Under the pieces are notes generated by a model. That model saw only the letters and a program-made list of their open reading frames with translations. It had not been told where the DNA came from and made no database searches. Below, in pieces: positions 28,380 through 35,741 of a stretch of DNA of 64,000 nucleotides (its first letter is position 1; each line of letters starts with the position of its first letter). Made by a program: the position numbers and the translations under genes. The DNA comes from Rhodospirillales bacterium 70-18 (GTDB lineage Bacteria; Pseudomonadota; Alphaproteobacteria; Acetobacterales; Acetobacteraceae), in the NCBI GenBank assembly GCA_001899585.1, contig MKWE01000031.1, positions 297,891 through 361,890 on the forward strand, read 5' to 3'.

Positions 28380-29354
28380 TCAGCCCGCCGAGGCCAGCTT
28401 CTTGCGGTAGCCGAAGCTGCGTTCGATGCGGCCGAGGATGTGTTCGCCGGCGGTGGTGGGTGGGTAGTGGCTCTCGCCGTCCGCCACGCCGAGGGCGCGG
28501 GGGTCGACGGGGGCCTTGAAGTCCGGGTCGTAGAAGGTGGCGATGGAGAAGCGCTCGTGGCCGGAACGGTTGACCACGCGGTGCGGGGTGGAGGCGTAGC
28601 GGTCGTTGGTCCAGCGGCCGAGCAGGTCGCCCACGTTGATGACCAGGGTGCCGGGGATGGGCGGGGCGGGAATCCAGGTTTTGCTGGAGCGTTCGAGCAC
28701 TTCCAGCCCGCCGCTGTCGTCCTGCCAGAGCAGGGTGATGCAGCCGAAATCGGTGTGCGGGGCGAGGCCGAACTGGTCGGCCTCGGCCTGGGGCGGGTGC
28801 GGCGGGTAGTAGATGATCTGGGTGCGCTGCAGGCGCTTGCGGTATTTGTCGGCGAAGAAATCGGGGGCGGCGTCGAGCGAGACGGCGACGCTGCGCAGCA
28901 GGTCCGCCCCGCAGGCGCCCATCGCCTCGTAATAGGCCCAGAGGGCGGCGCGGAATTCCGGCATGTCGGCGGGCCAGTTGTTGGGGCCACGCAATTTCTC
29001 GCCGGCAAGCACGTCGGGGTCGTCCTCCGGGAGTTCCAGGCCGATGCTGTAGAATTCCTTGTAGTCGGGGTGGCGGGCCTCGTACATCAGGGCGTCGCCC
29101 AGCGCGTTGAAGCCGCGGTGGCGGGCGTTGATGGCGACGCGCCTTTTCGCCTCCTGCGGCTGGTGGAAGAAGCGGCGGGCCTGGGCCAGCGCCGCCTCGA
29201 TGACCGGCTGGGGCACCCCGTGGTTGGCGATGTAGAAGAAGCCGGAGGTTTCGCAGGCCTGGCGGATGGCGGCGGCGGCAGCGGCCGGGTCGCCGTTTCT
29301 GGCGGCGGCGAAGTCGATCACCGGAATCATGGCCTGGGGTTCCCGAATGCTCAT
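28380..29354 (-). CDS. isopenicillin N synthase family 2OG-Fe(II) oxygenase
   Basis: A 324-residue cytosolic dioxygenase. The N-terminal DIOX_N part has CETSGFFYIANHGVP. The double-stranded beta-helix core has iron ligands His200 and Asp202 (APHTDFG) and His258 (STPHRVV), with the 2-oxoglutarate-binding RFS at 268-270. This is the plant-like/IPNS oxygenase fold that hydroxylates or desaturates small molecules; the substrate is unknown. The start could also be the ATG at 29330. It is transcribed toward hutH and away from the amino-acid ABC operon. Confidence 0.85.
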   Translation of the reverse strand: MSIREPQAMIPVIDFAAARNGDPAAAAAAIRQACETSGFFYIANHGVPQPVIEAALAQARRFFHQPQEAKRRVAINARHRGFNALGDALMYEARHPDYKEFYSIGLELPEDDPDVLAGEKLRGPNNWPADMPEFRAALWAYYEAMGACGADLLRSVAVSLDAAPDFFADKYRKRLQRTQIIYYPPHPPQAEADQFGLAPHTDFGCITLLWQDDSGGLEVLERSSKTWIPAPPIPGTLVINVGDLLGRWTNDRYASTPHRVVNRSGHERFSIATFYDPDFKAPVDPRALGVADGESHYPPTTAGEHILGRIERSFGYRKKLASAG

Positions 29355-29503
29355 GGGGAATGTTTACAGGGCCTTGGCAGTGATGCAACATCGGCATGGC
29401 CGGAATGCACTTGTCGCACGGACGAAACGGATGCGGCGACGCTCCGTGCCGGGGTGCGTCCGGGCTCGCCGGGCTCAGATCTGCGCATCGAAAGGTATGG
29501 ACC

Positions 29504-30337
29504 ATGAACGGAGTTTCCCGCCGGCACCTGCTGGCAATGGCTGCGACCGCGACGGTGGCCGGCGCCGGGATGGCGCATGCGGCCGACGACGTGCTGGCGC
29601 GGGTGAAGAAGGCCGGCGTGCTGAAGGTGGGCACCGAGACCTATTTCGCGCCGTTCGACTTCCTGAAGGACGGCAAGGCGACCGGGCTGAACTACGACAT
29701 CTTCGCCGGCATCGCCGAGGCGCTGGGCGTGAAGCTGGAGTGGATCGACCTGCCGTGGGAGGGCGTGCTGCCCGGGCTGGAGAGCGGCAAGTTCGACATG
29801 GTGGCCGGGCCGGCGACAATCACCAAGGCGCGCATGGAGCGCTACCGCTTCAGCCCGCCGATCGCCGAGGCGACGGTGGCGCTGCTGAAGCGGGCCGACG
29901 ACAAGACCATCAACAAGCCCGCCGACATCGCCGGCAAGGTGGTGGCCTCCGGCAAGGCGACGGCGCAACTGGCGCAGCTGCAGGCGTTCGGCGCGACGCT
30001 GAAGCCGGCGCCGACCATCCGCGAATTCCCCGACTTCACCACCGCCTATGCCGACATGGCGGCCGGGCGGGTGGTGGCGGTGGCCAATTCGCTGCCCAAC
30101 ATCGCCTATTACGCCACCCAGCAGCCGGGCCGCTTCGCCGTGGTGCTGCCGGCATTCGGGCAGAAATCGTATTTCGGCTTCATCGGCCGCAAGGACCCGG
30201 AATACGCCTCGCTGATGGACGCGATCGACGCGGCGATCCTGAAGATGCGCGCCGACGGGCGGCTTGCGGCGGCGCAGAAGAAGTGGTTCGGGCAGACGTT
30301 CGATACCCCTGAGAAGGTGACCGATCCTGCGGTCTGA
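29504..30337 (+). CDS. polar amino-acid ABC transporter substrate-binding protein
   Basis: A periplasmic protein of 277 residues with an SRRHLLAMAATATVAGAG signal peptide ending near AHA-A; the twin arginine makes Tat export conceivable. The SBP_bac_3 fold is clear: VLKVGTETYFAPFDF, GLNYDIFAGIAEALG, FDMVAGPATITKARMERYRFS. By family it delivers a polar amino acid or related organic ligand. AAAGG precedes the ATG. It heads a four-gene importer, and a strong hairpin separates it from the first permease. Confidence 0.9.
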   Translation: MNGVSRRHLLAMAATATVAGAGMAHAADDVLARVKKAGVLKVGTETYFAPFDFLKDGKATGLNYDIFAGIAEALGVKLEWIDLPWEGVLPGLESGKFDMVAGPATITKARMERYRFSPPIAEATVALLKRADDKTINKPADIAGKVVASGKATAQLAQLQAFGATLKPAPTIREFPDFTTAYADMAAGRVVAVANSLPNIAYYATQQPGRFAVVLPAFGQKSYFGFIGRKDPEYASLMDAIDAAILKMRADGRLAAAQKKWFGQTFDTPEKVTDPAV

Positions 30338-30361
30338 GGCAGCGCCGGGCCGGCGGCGGGG

Positions 30362-30386
30362 GGCCGGGAGGCAGCACCTCCCGGCC
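30362..30386 (+). terminator. hairpin between binding protein and permease
   Basis: GGCCGGGAGG and CCTCCCGGCC form a perfect 10-bp stem with loop CAGCA. It ends five bases before the permease ATG, where a ribosome site should be. It has no T-run. It probably protects the binding-protein message and restrains permease translation, as intercistronic elements do in other binding-protein operons. Confidence 0.65.
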
Positions 30387-30391
30387 GTTGC

Positions 30392-31042
30392 ATGACCTGG
30401 ATCGACTTCCAACTGCTGCTCTGGGGCACCGGCATGACGGCGCTGGTCAGCGCGGTCTCGGTGGCGCTCGGCCTGTCGCTCGGCATCCTGGTGTGCGCCG
30501 CCGGGATGGCGCGGGCGGCGTGGCTGCGGCGGTGCGCGGGGGTGTATGTCAGCTTCTTCCGCGGCGTGCCGCTGCTGGTGCAACTGCTGCTGATCTACCA
30601 CCTGCTGCCGCGCATCGGGCTGAACGTGCCGAGCCTGGCGGCGGCCATCGCCGGCATGGCGCTGTGCACGGCGGCCTACCAGGCGGAGAACCTGCGCGGC
30701 GGCTTCCTCAACATCCCGGCCGGGATGGTGGAGGCGGCGCAGATGCTCGGGCTGTCGAACCGGCAGATCCTGCTGCGCATCCGCCTGCCGGTGGCGCTGC
30801 GGCTGACGCTGCCCTCGGTGGTGAACGAGGCGATCATGATCCTGAAGGCGTCGTCGCTGGTCTCGGTGGTCGGCGTGGAGGAGGTGACGCGGGTGGCGCA
30901 GAACCTGTCGGCGGTGAGCTTTGATTTCGTGCCGGTCTTCATGACCGCGGGGGCGCTGTACCTGGTGCTGAACCTGGGGCTGACCTGGCTGGGCGGGCGG
31001 GTGGCGGTGCGGCTGCGCACCGGGCGCGCAGTGGCGGCATGA
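30392..31042 (+). CDS. amino-acid ABC transporter permease (first)
   Basis: A His/Glu/Gln/Arg-type inner-membrane permease of 216 residues with about five membrane segments. The family FFRGVPLLVQLLLIY is present, as is the EAA loop VEAAQMLGLSNRQILLRIRLP for ATPase docking. It pairs with the next gene as a heterodimer. The ATG lies five bases behind a 10-bp hairpin and has no evident Shine-Dalgarno sequence. The stop overlaps the second permease start by four bases. Confidence 0.9.
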   Translation: MTWIDFQLLLWGTGMTALVSAVSVALGLSLGILVCAAGMARAAWLRRCAGVYVSFFRGVPLLVQLLLIYHLLPRIGLNVPSLAAAIAGMALCTAAYQAENLRGGFLNIPAGMVEAAQMLGLSNRQILLRIRLPVALRLTLPSVVNEAIMILKASSLVSVVGVEEVTRVAQNLSAVSFDFVPVFMTAGALYLVLNLGLTWLGGRVAVRLRTGRAVAA

Positions 31043-31701
31043 CGTTCGACCTGGGGCTGATCCTCGGCTCGCTGCCCGAGGTGCTGGCGGCGGCGTGGGT
31101 GACCATCGTGATGTGGCTGGCCAGCGCGGCGATGGGGGCGGCGCTGGGCTTCGTGCTGGCGCTGCTGCGGCGCTATGGCGGGCGGGCGGCGGCGTGGCCG
31201 ATCCTGGGCTTCGTGACCGTGATCCGCGGCACGCCGTTCCTGATCCAGCTGTTCCTGCTCTACTACAGCGGTCCGAGCATCGGCATCGACCTCGACCCCA
31301 CCGGCTCGGGCCTGCTGTCGCTGTCGATCTACGCCAGCGCGTATTTCTGCGAGATTTTCACCGGCGGGTTCGCCGCCATCCCGCGCGGGCATGTGGAGGC
31401 GGCGATCTGCGTCGGCCTGTCGCGCGCGCAGATCGTGGCGCGCATCCTGGTGCCGGAAATGGCGCTGCTGGTGCTGCCCGCCTGCGTCAACATGACCATC
31501 CTGATGATGAAGGAGACCGCCGTGCTATCGATCGTCACGGTCCCGGAGCTGACCCTGGTGATCACCGCCATCGGCAGCCGCACGTTCGCCTTCGCCGAGG
31601 CGCTGTTCCTGCTGGCGATCGCCTATTGGGTGCTGACGGAGGCGACCGGGCGGCTGGGCCGGTTCGCCGAGGGTGCCTTGGCCCGGTACCGGCTGGCATG
31701 A
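31039..31701 (+). CDS. amino-acid ABC transporter permease (second)
   Basis: Second membrane subunit, 220 residues. It has the VIRGTPFLIQLFLLYY motif of polar amino-acid permeases and an EAA loop VEAAICVGLSRAQIVARI. Start and stop each overlap neighbours by four bases (ATGA), a tightly coupled operon. About five hydrophobic helices are visible. Substrate cannot be read from the sequence. Confidence 0.9.
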   Translation: MTFDLGLILGSLPEVLAAAWVTIVMWLASAAMGAALGFVLALLRRYGGRAAAWPILGFVTVIRGTPFLIQLFLLYYSGPSIGIDLDPTGSGLLSLSIYASAYFCEIFTGGFAAIPRGHVEAAICVGLSRAQIVARILVPEMALLVLPACVNMTILMMKETAVLSIVTVPELTLVITAIGSRTFAFAEALFLLAIAYWVLTEATGRLGRFAEGALARYRLA

Positions 31702-32495
31702 GCGCGGCCCAGGTCGCCATCCGCGCGCGGGGCGTGGGCAAGCGGTTCGGCGCCAACCAGGTGCTGGCCGACATCGCGCTGGAGGCGCGCGAGGGGGAGG
31801 TGACCTGCCTGATCGGCCCCTCCGGCTCCGGTAAGAGCACGCTGCTGCGCTGCATGGCGTTTTTGGAACGGCACGACGAAGGGACCATCGAGGTGTTCGG
31901 CCGGCCGATGGGCTTCGGCGCCGATGCGGCCCGCCGGCCGCTGCCCGAGGCCGATGTGGCGGCGGTGCGGCGCGACCTCGGCATGGTGTTCCAGCAGTTC
32001 AACCTGTGGCCGCACATGACCGCCCTCGGCAACGTGTCCGAGGCGCTGAAGCGCGTGCGGCGGCTGCCGCGCCGCGAGGCGGAGGGCCGCGCCATGGCGA
32101 TGCTGGAGAAGGTGGGGCTGGGCGAGCGGGCGGCGCACTACCCCTCGGAACTCTCCGGCGGCCAGCAGCAGCGCGTGGCGATCGCCCGCGCGCTGGCGAT
32201 GGAGCCGCGCATGGTGCTGTTCGACGAGCCGACCTCCTCGCTGGATCCGGAGCTGACCGGCGAGGTGCTGACGGTGATGCGCCAGCTGGCGCAGGACGGC
32301 ATGACCATGGTGGTGGTGACGCACGAGATCGGCTTCGCGGCGCAGGTGGCGCAGCACGTGGTGTTCCTCGATGGCGGGCGGGTGCTCCTGGACGGGCGGG
32401 CGGGCGAGGTGTTCCGCCAGCCCTGGCACCCGAGGCTGGGGCAGTTTTTGCAGACGTATCTGGACCTGGGGGCTTCGGTGTTGTTTCAGGGGTAG
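31698..32495 (+). CDS. amino-acid ABC transporter ATP-binding protein
   Basis: A GlnQ/HisP-type ATPase of 265 residues: Walker A GPSGSGKST (40-48), VFQQFNLWPHMT Q-loop, LSGGQQQRVAIARAL signature, FDEPTSSLDPE Walker B region and VVVTHE switch. An insertion after residue 70 (FGADAARRPLPEADVAAVRRD) is the short loop seen in some ArtP/HisP relatives. It is the last gene of the importer; its TAG stop shares its final base with the following structured repeat. Confidence 0.92.
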   Translation: MSAAQVAIRARGVGKRFGANQVLADIALEAREGEVTCLIGPSGSGKSTLLRCMAFLERHDEGTIEVFGRPMGFGADAARRPLPEADVAAVRRDLGMVFQQFNLWPHMTALGNVSEALKRVRRLPRREAEGRAMAMLEKVGLGERAAHYPSELSGGQQQRVAIARALAMEPRMVLFDEPTSSLDPELTGEVLTVMRQLAQDGMTMVVVTHEIGFAAQVAQHVVFLDGGRVLLDGRAGEVFRQPWHPRLGQFLQTYLDLGASVLFQG

Positions 32496-32622
32496 GAAGC
32501 GGTTCTTTTTTGAAAAAAAGAACCAAAAAACTTCCATCCGTTTGATGTTGCTCGGTATCTCCGTCCGGACTCCAGTGGATAAAGTTTTTTTGCTTCTTTT
32601 TGTTCACAAAAAGAAGGCTTCC
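32495..32622. repeat. structured intergenic repeat, inside-out form (copy 3)
   Basis: Bounded by GGAAG and CTTCC. Hairpin B comes first (GGTTCTTT...AAAGAACC), then AAAAAACTTCC, a divergent core with ACTCCAG, AAAGTTTTTTTGC, and hairpin A (CTTCTTTTT...AAAAAGAAG). Orientation is opposite to copies 1 and 6. It fills most of the gap after the ATPase gene. Confidence 0.75.
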
Positions 32623-32686
32623 CTGTCCTTGCTTGACCCCCGCCCCCGCCACTCCTACCGTTCCGGCGCCAAACGGGAGAAAACGC

Positions 32687-33622
32687 ATGCTCGATGATCT
32701 GGACGCCGCTCTGGGCTTCGCCCCGGACTATGATTCGGCGATTCCGTACATGCTGCGCACGCGCGAGTACTACAAGGCGATCGGCTACACCACGCCGTAC
32801 CGCTGGGCGCATTACATCGATGCGCCGTTCCACAGGCTGGCCAGGCCGGTGGCCCAGGCGCGGGTGGCGCTGATCTCCACCGCCGCGCCATTCCAGCCGG
32901 GCAAGGGCGACCAGGGGCCGGGCGCCGCCTATAACGGCGCGGCCAAGTATTTCGACGTGCTGGATTTCGACAGCGCGGCCGAGCACGACATGCGGATCTC
33001 CCATATCGGCTACGACCGCAAGAACACCACCGCCACCGACAGCGGCACCTGGTTTCCGCACGCGCAACTGCGCCGCGCCGCCGCCGAGGGCCGCATCGGC
33101 GCGCTGGCGCCACGCATGTTCGGGGCGCCGACCAACCGCAGCCACCGGGTGACGGTGGAGCAGGACGCACCGACCATCCTGGCGCGCTGCCGCGAGGATG
33201 GGGTGGAGGCGGCGGTGCTGGTACCCAACTGCCCGGTATGCCACCAGACCATCTCGCTGGTGGCGCGGCACCTGGAGGCCAACGGCATCGCCACCGTGGT
33301 GATGGGCTGCGCCAAGGACATCGTGGAGCACGCCGCCGTGCCGCGCTTCCTGTGGAGCGACTTCCCGCTGGGCAACGGCGCCGGCAAGCCGCACGACGTG
33401 GCCTCGCAGGCCGAGACGCTGAACCAGGCGCTGGCGCTGCTGGACTCCGCGGTGGGCCCGCGCACCACCATGCAGAACCGGCTGCGCTGGGCCGAGGACG
33501 CGTCGTGGAAGCTCGACTACCTCAACCTGGAACGCATCCCGGCGGAGGAGCTGGGGCGCCTGCGCGCGGAGTTCGACCGGCAGAAGCTCGCCGCCAAGGC
33601 GGTCAGCAGCAAGGCGGCCTGA
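32687..33622 (+). CDS. GrdB/PrdB-family reductase-like protein without selenocysteine
   Basis: About 311 residues, resembling the glycine/sarcosine/betaine reductase B and D-proline reductase PrdB family. Resemblances are a VLVPNCPVCHQTISLVARHLEANGI block followed by VVMG, and near the end VPRFLWSDFPLGNGAGKP. In clostridial enzymes a selenocysteine sits at the block that is CPVC here (Cys182, Cys185), so this may be a dithiol version. No GrdA, GrdC/D or PrdA partner is present. GGGAGA precedes the ATG by six bases. It lies seven bases before a CoA-transferase gene. The true reaction is unknown; the family call is from pattern memory. Confidence 0.6.
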   Translation: MLDDLDAALGFAPDYDSAIPYMLRTREYYKAIGYTTPYRWAHYIDAPFHRLARPVAQARVALISTAAPFQPGKGDQGPGAAYNGAAKYFDVLDFDSAAEHDMRISHIGYDRKNTTATDSGTWFPHAQLRRAAAEGRIGALAPRMFGAPTNRSHRVTVEQDAPTILARCREDGVEAAVLVPNCPVCHQTISLVARHLEANGIATVVMGCAKDIVEHAAVPRFLWSDFPLGNGAGKPHDVASQAETLNQALALLDSAVGPRTTMQNRLRWAEDASWKLDYLNLERIPAEELGRLRAEFDRQKLAAKAVSSKAA

Positions 33623-33628
33623 CGCCCC

Positions 33629-34822
33629 ATGACCCGACCGTTCGAGGGCGTGCGCGTACTGGATTTCACCCAGGTGCTGGCCGGACCCTATGGCAGCTAC
33701 CAGCTGGCGCTGCTCGGCGCGGACGTGATCAAGGTGGAACGGCGGGAGGGCGAGGACATGCGCCGCACGCCGCTGTCGCGCGAATGGGCGGATCGCGGCA
33801 TGGCGCCCTCGTGGATGGCGCTGAACGGCAACAAGCGCAGCCTGACGCTGGATTTGCAGAAGCCGGAGGCGGTGGAGATCGTCACGCGCCTGGCCGCCGA
33901 CGCGGACGTGGTGATGGAGAATTTCCGCCCGGGCGTGATGGACCGGCTGGGCATCGGGCACGACGCGCTGTCGCTGGTGAATCCGAAGCTGATCTACTGC
34001 GCCATCTGCGGCTTCGGCCAGACCGGGCCGGATCGCAACGAGGCCGGCTATGACGGCAAGCTGCAGGCGATGTCCGGCATCATGGCGATGACCGGCCACC
34101 CTGGCGAGGCGCCGTTGCGCGCCGGCTTCGCGGTGTGCGACACGCTCACCGGCATGACGGCGGCCTTCGCGGTGTCCAGCGCCCTGTTCCAGCGCACCCA
34201 TACCGGGCAGGGCCAGTTCATCGACGTGTCGATGCTGGAGGCGACGCTGGCCTTTCTGTCCGGGCCGGTGGCGGATTTCACCGTGGCCGGGCACCGGCAG
34301 CAGCCGATGGGCAACCAGGCGGTCAGCCGCAAGCCCACCGCCAACCTGTTCCGCGCCGGCGACGGATATCTGCTGCTGGCGGTCAACAACGAGAAGCAAT
34401 ACCGCGCGCTGATGGCCGCCCTGGGGCGGGCCGACGCGCTGGACGACCCGCGATTCGCCGACTGGTTCCTGCGCAACGAGAACGAGCCGGCACTGCGCGA
34501 GATCATCGAGGCGGCGCTGGCCGGCGACAGCGCCAAGGCGTGGGAGGCACGGCTCAACCCCGCCGGCGCGCCCTGCGCCAGCATCTGGCGGGTGGAGGAG
34601 GTCATCGCGCACCGCCAGGTGGTGGCGCGCGAGGTGCTGCAAACGGTGGACACGCCGTACGGGCCGCTCAGCTTCATGGGCAGCGGCTTCCAGATGGCGC
34701 ATGGCGGCGGGCGGCTGGACACGGCGGCGCCGGCGCTGGGGGCGCATAACGACGAGGTGCTGGCGGCGGCCGGGTACGACACGGCCGAGATCGCGGCGCT
34801 GCGGGCGGCCGGGGTGGTCTGA
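33629..34822 (+). CDS. CaiB/BaiF family CoA-transferase
   Basis: A family III CoA-transferase of 397 residues. It starts PFEGVRVLDFTQVLAGPYGSYQLALLGADVIKVE, the invariant N-terminal block. ENFRPGVMDRLG and YDGKLQAMSG follow; Asp142 in the latter is the expected catalytic aspartate. These interlocked dimers move CoA between organic acids. Substrates are unknown. It sits between the GrdB-like gene and an alpha/beta hydrolase with seven-base gaps, so the three are probably co-transcribed and act in one pathway. Confidence 0.9.
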   Translation: MTRPFEGVRVLDFTQVLAGPYGSYQLALLGADVIKVERREGEDMRRTPLSREWADRGMAPSWMALNGNKRSLTLDLQKPEAVEIVTRLAADADVVMENFRPGVMDRLGIGHDALSLVNPKLIYCAICGFGQTGPDRNEAGYDGKLQAMSGIMAMTGHPGEAPLRAGFAVCDTLTGMTAAFAVSSALFQRTHTGQGQFIDVSMLEATLAFLSGPVADFTVAGHRQQPMGNQAVSRKPTANLFRAGDGYLLLAVNNEKQYRALMAALGRADALDDPRFADWFLRNENEPALREIIEAALAGDSAKAWEARLNPAGAPCASIWRVEEVIAHRQVVAREVLQTVDTPYGPLSFMGSGFQMAHGGGRLDTAAPALGAHNDEVLAAAGYDTAEIAALRAAGVV

Positions 34823-34829
34823 CAGACCG

Positions 34830-35630
34830 ATGAACCTTCAGGCGGAATACGACAACGGCGCCAAGGTGCCGGAATACCCGGCCATCGTGGCTGGCTGGGT
34901 GCGCGATGCCGCCGCGTTTCGCGAGAGCCATCCGCATGCGGAACTCGGCCTCGCCTACGGCCCCACGCCGCGCCAGGCGATGGATGTGTTCTGGCCGGGC
35001 GCCGCGCGGGTAGGCAGGGTGGCGCTGTTCATCCATGGCGGCTACTGGCAGCGGCTGGACCGCTCGGTGTTCAGCCATTTCGCGCGCGGGCTGCTGGCGC
35101 ATGGGGTGGCGGTGGCGATGCCGTCCTACGATCTGTGCCCGCAGGTCAGCATGGCCGAGCTGGTGGAGCAGGTGCGCCAGGCGGCCGGGTTCCTGCATCG
35201 CCGCACCGGCGGCAGGCTGCTGGCCACCGGGCATTCGGCTGGCGGGCATCTGACCGCGATGCTGCTGGCCACTGATTGGGCGGCGCGCGGGCTGCCGGCC
35301 GACATGGTGCCGGCGGGGCTGCCGATCAGCGGGCTGTTCGACCTGCCGCCGCTGTTGCACACCACGGTGGCCGATCCGCTGGGGCTGGACGAGGCGGAGG
35401 CCAGGCGCCTGTCGCCGCTGTTCCTGCCGCGGCCGGCGGGGCGCATCCATGCGGTGGTGGGCGGCGCGGAGGGGGTGGAATACACCCGCCAGTCGCGCAG
35501 CATCGCCGAGGCATGGGGCGGCACCTGGGAAAGCCTGCCCGGCCACAACCACTTCACCATCGCCGCCGAGCTGATCAACCCGGACTCACCCTTGGTGGCG
35601 CGCGCCGTCGGGTTGATGAGTTGGCACTGA
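34830..35630 (+). CDS. alpha/beta hydrolase, kynurenine formamidase-like
   Basis: About 266 residues. HGGYW (69-73) is the oxyanion-hole signature of arylformamidase/HSL-type hydrolases, and GHSAGGH (134-140) carries nucleophile Ser136. PGHNHF near the C-terminus supplies the catalytic His. Known relatives include kynurenine formamidase and carbamoyl or amide hydrolases. No other kynurenine-pathway gene is nearby, so another amide or ester substrate is likely. It starts seven bases after the CoA-transferase stop without a strong ribosome site. Confidence 0.8.
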   Translation: MNLQAEYDNGAKVPEYPAIVAGWVRDAAAFRESHPHAELGLAYGPTPRQAMDVFWPGAARVGRVALFIHGGYWQRLDRSVFSHFARGLLAHGVAVAMPSYDLCPQVSMAELVEQVRQAAGFLHRRTGGRLLATGHSAGGHLTAMLLATDWAARGLPADMVPAGLPISGLFDLPPLLHTTVADPLGLDEAEARRLSPLFLPRPAGRIHAVVGGAEGVEYTRQSRSIAEAWGGTWESLPGHNHFTIAAELINPDSPLVARAVGLMSWH

Positions 35631-35635
35631 ACCGC

Positions 35636-35726
35636 AAACGAATAAAAGTTTTTTTGCTTCTTTGTTTTCAAACAAAGAGGACTTGTTCTTTTTTGAAAAA
35701 AAGAACCAAAAAACTTTTATTCGTTT
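35636..35726. repeat. structured intergenic repeat, compact form (copy 4)
   Basis: The cleanest compact copy. The outer arms AAACGAATAAAAGTTTTTT (35636-35654) and its exact complement (35708-35726) enclose hairpin A and hairpin B, giving a three-way-junction fold. It starts six bases after the hydrolase stop and ends 15 bases before the next ATG. Confidence 0.8.
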
Positions 35727-35741
35727 AAGGGGGGGTCGCGC

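Noticed and set aside
34830..35630. Firm call of kynurenine formamidase (kynB)
   Set aside because: HGGYW fits, but no tryptophan dioxygenase or kynureninase is nearby, so only similarity is claimed.
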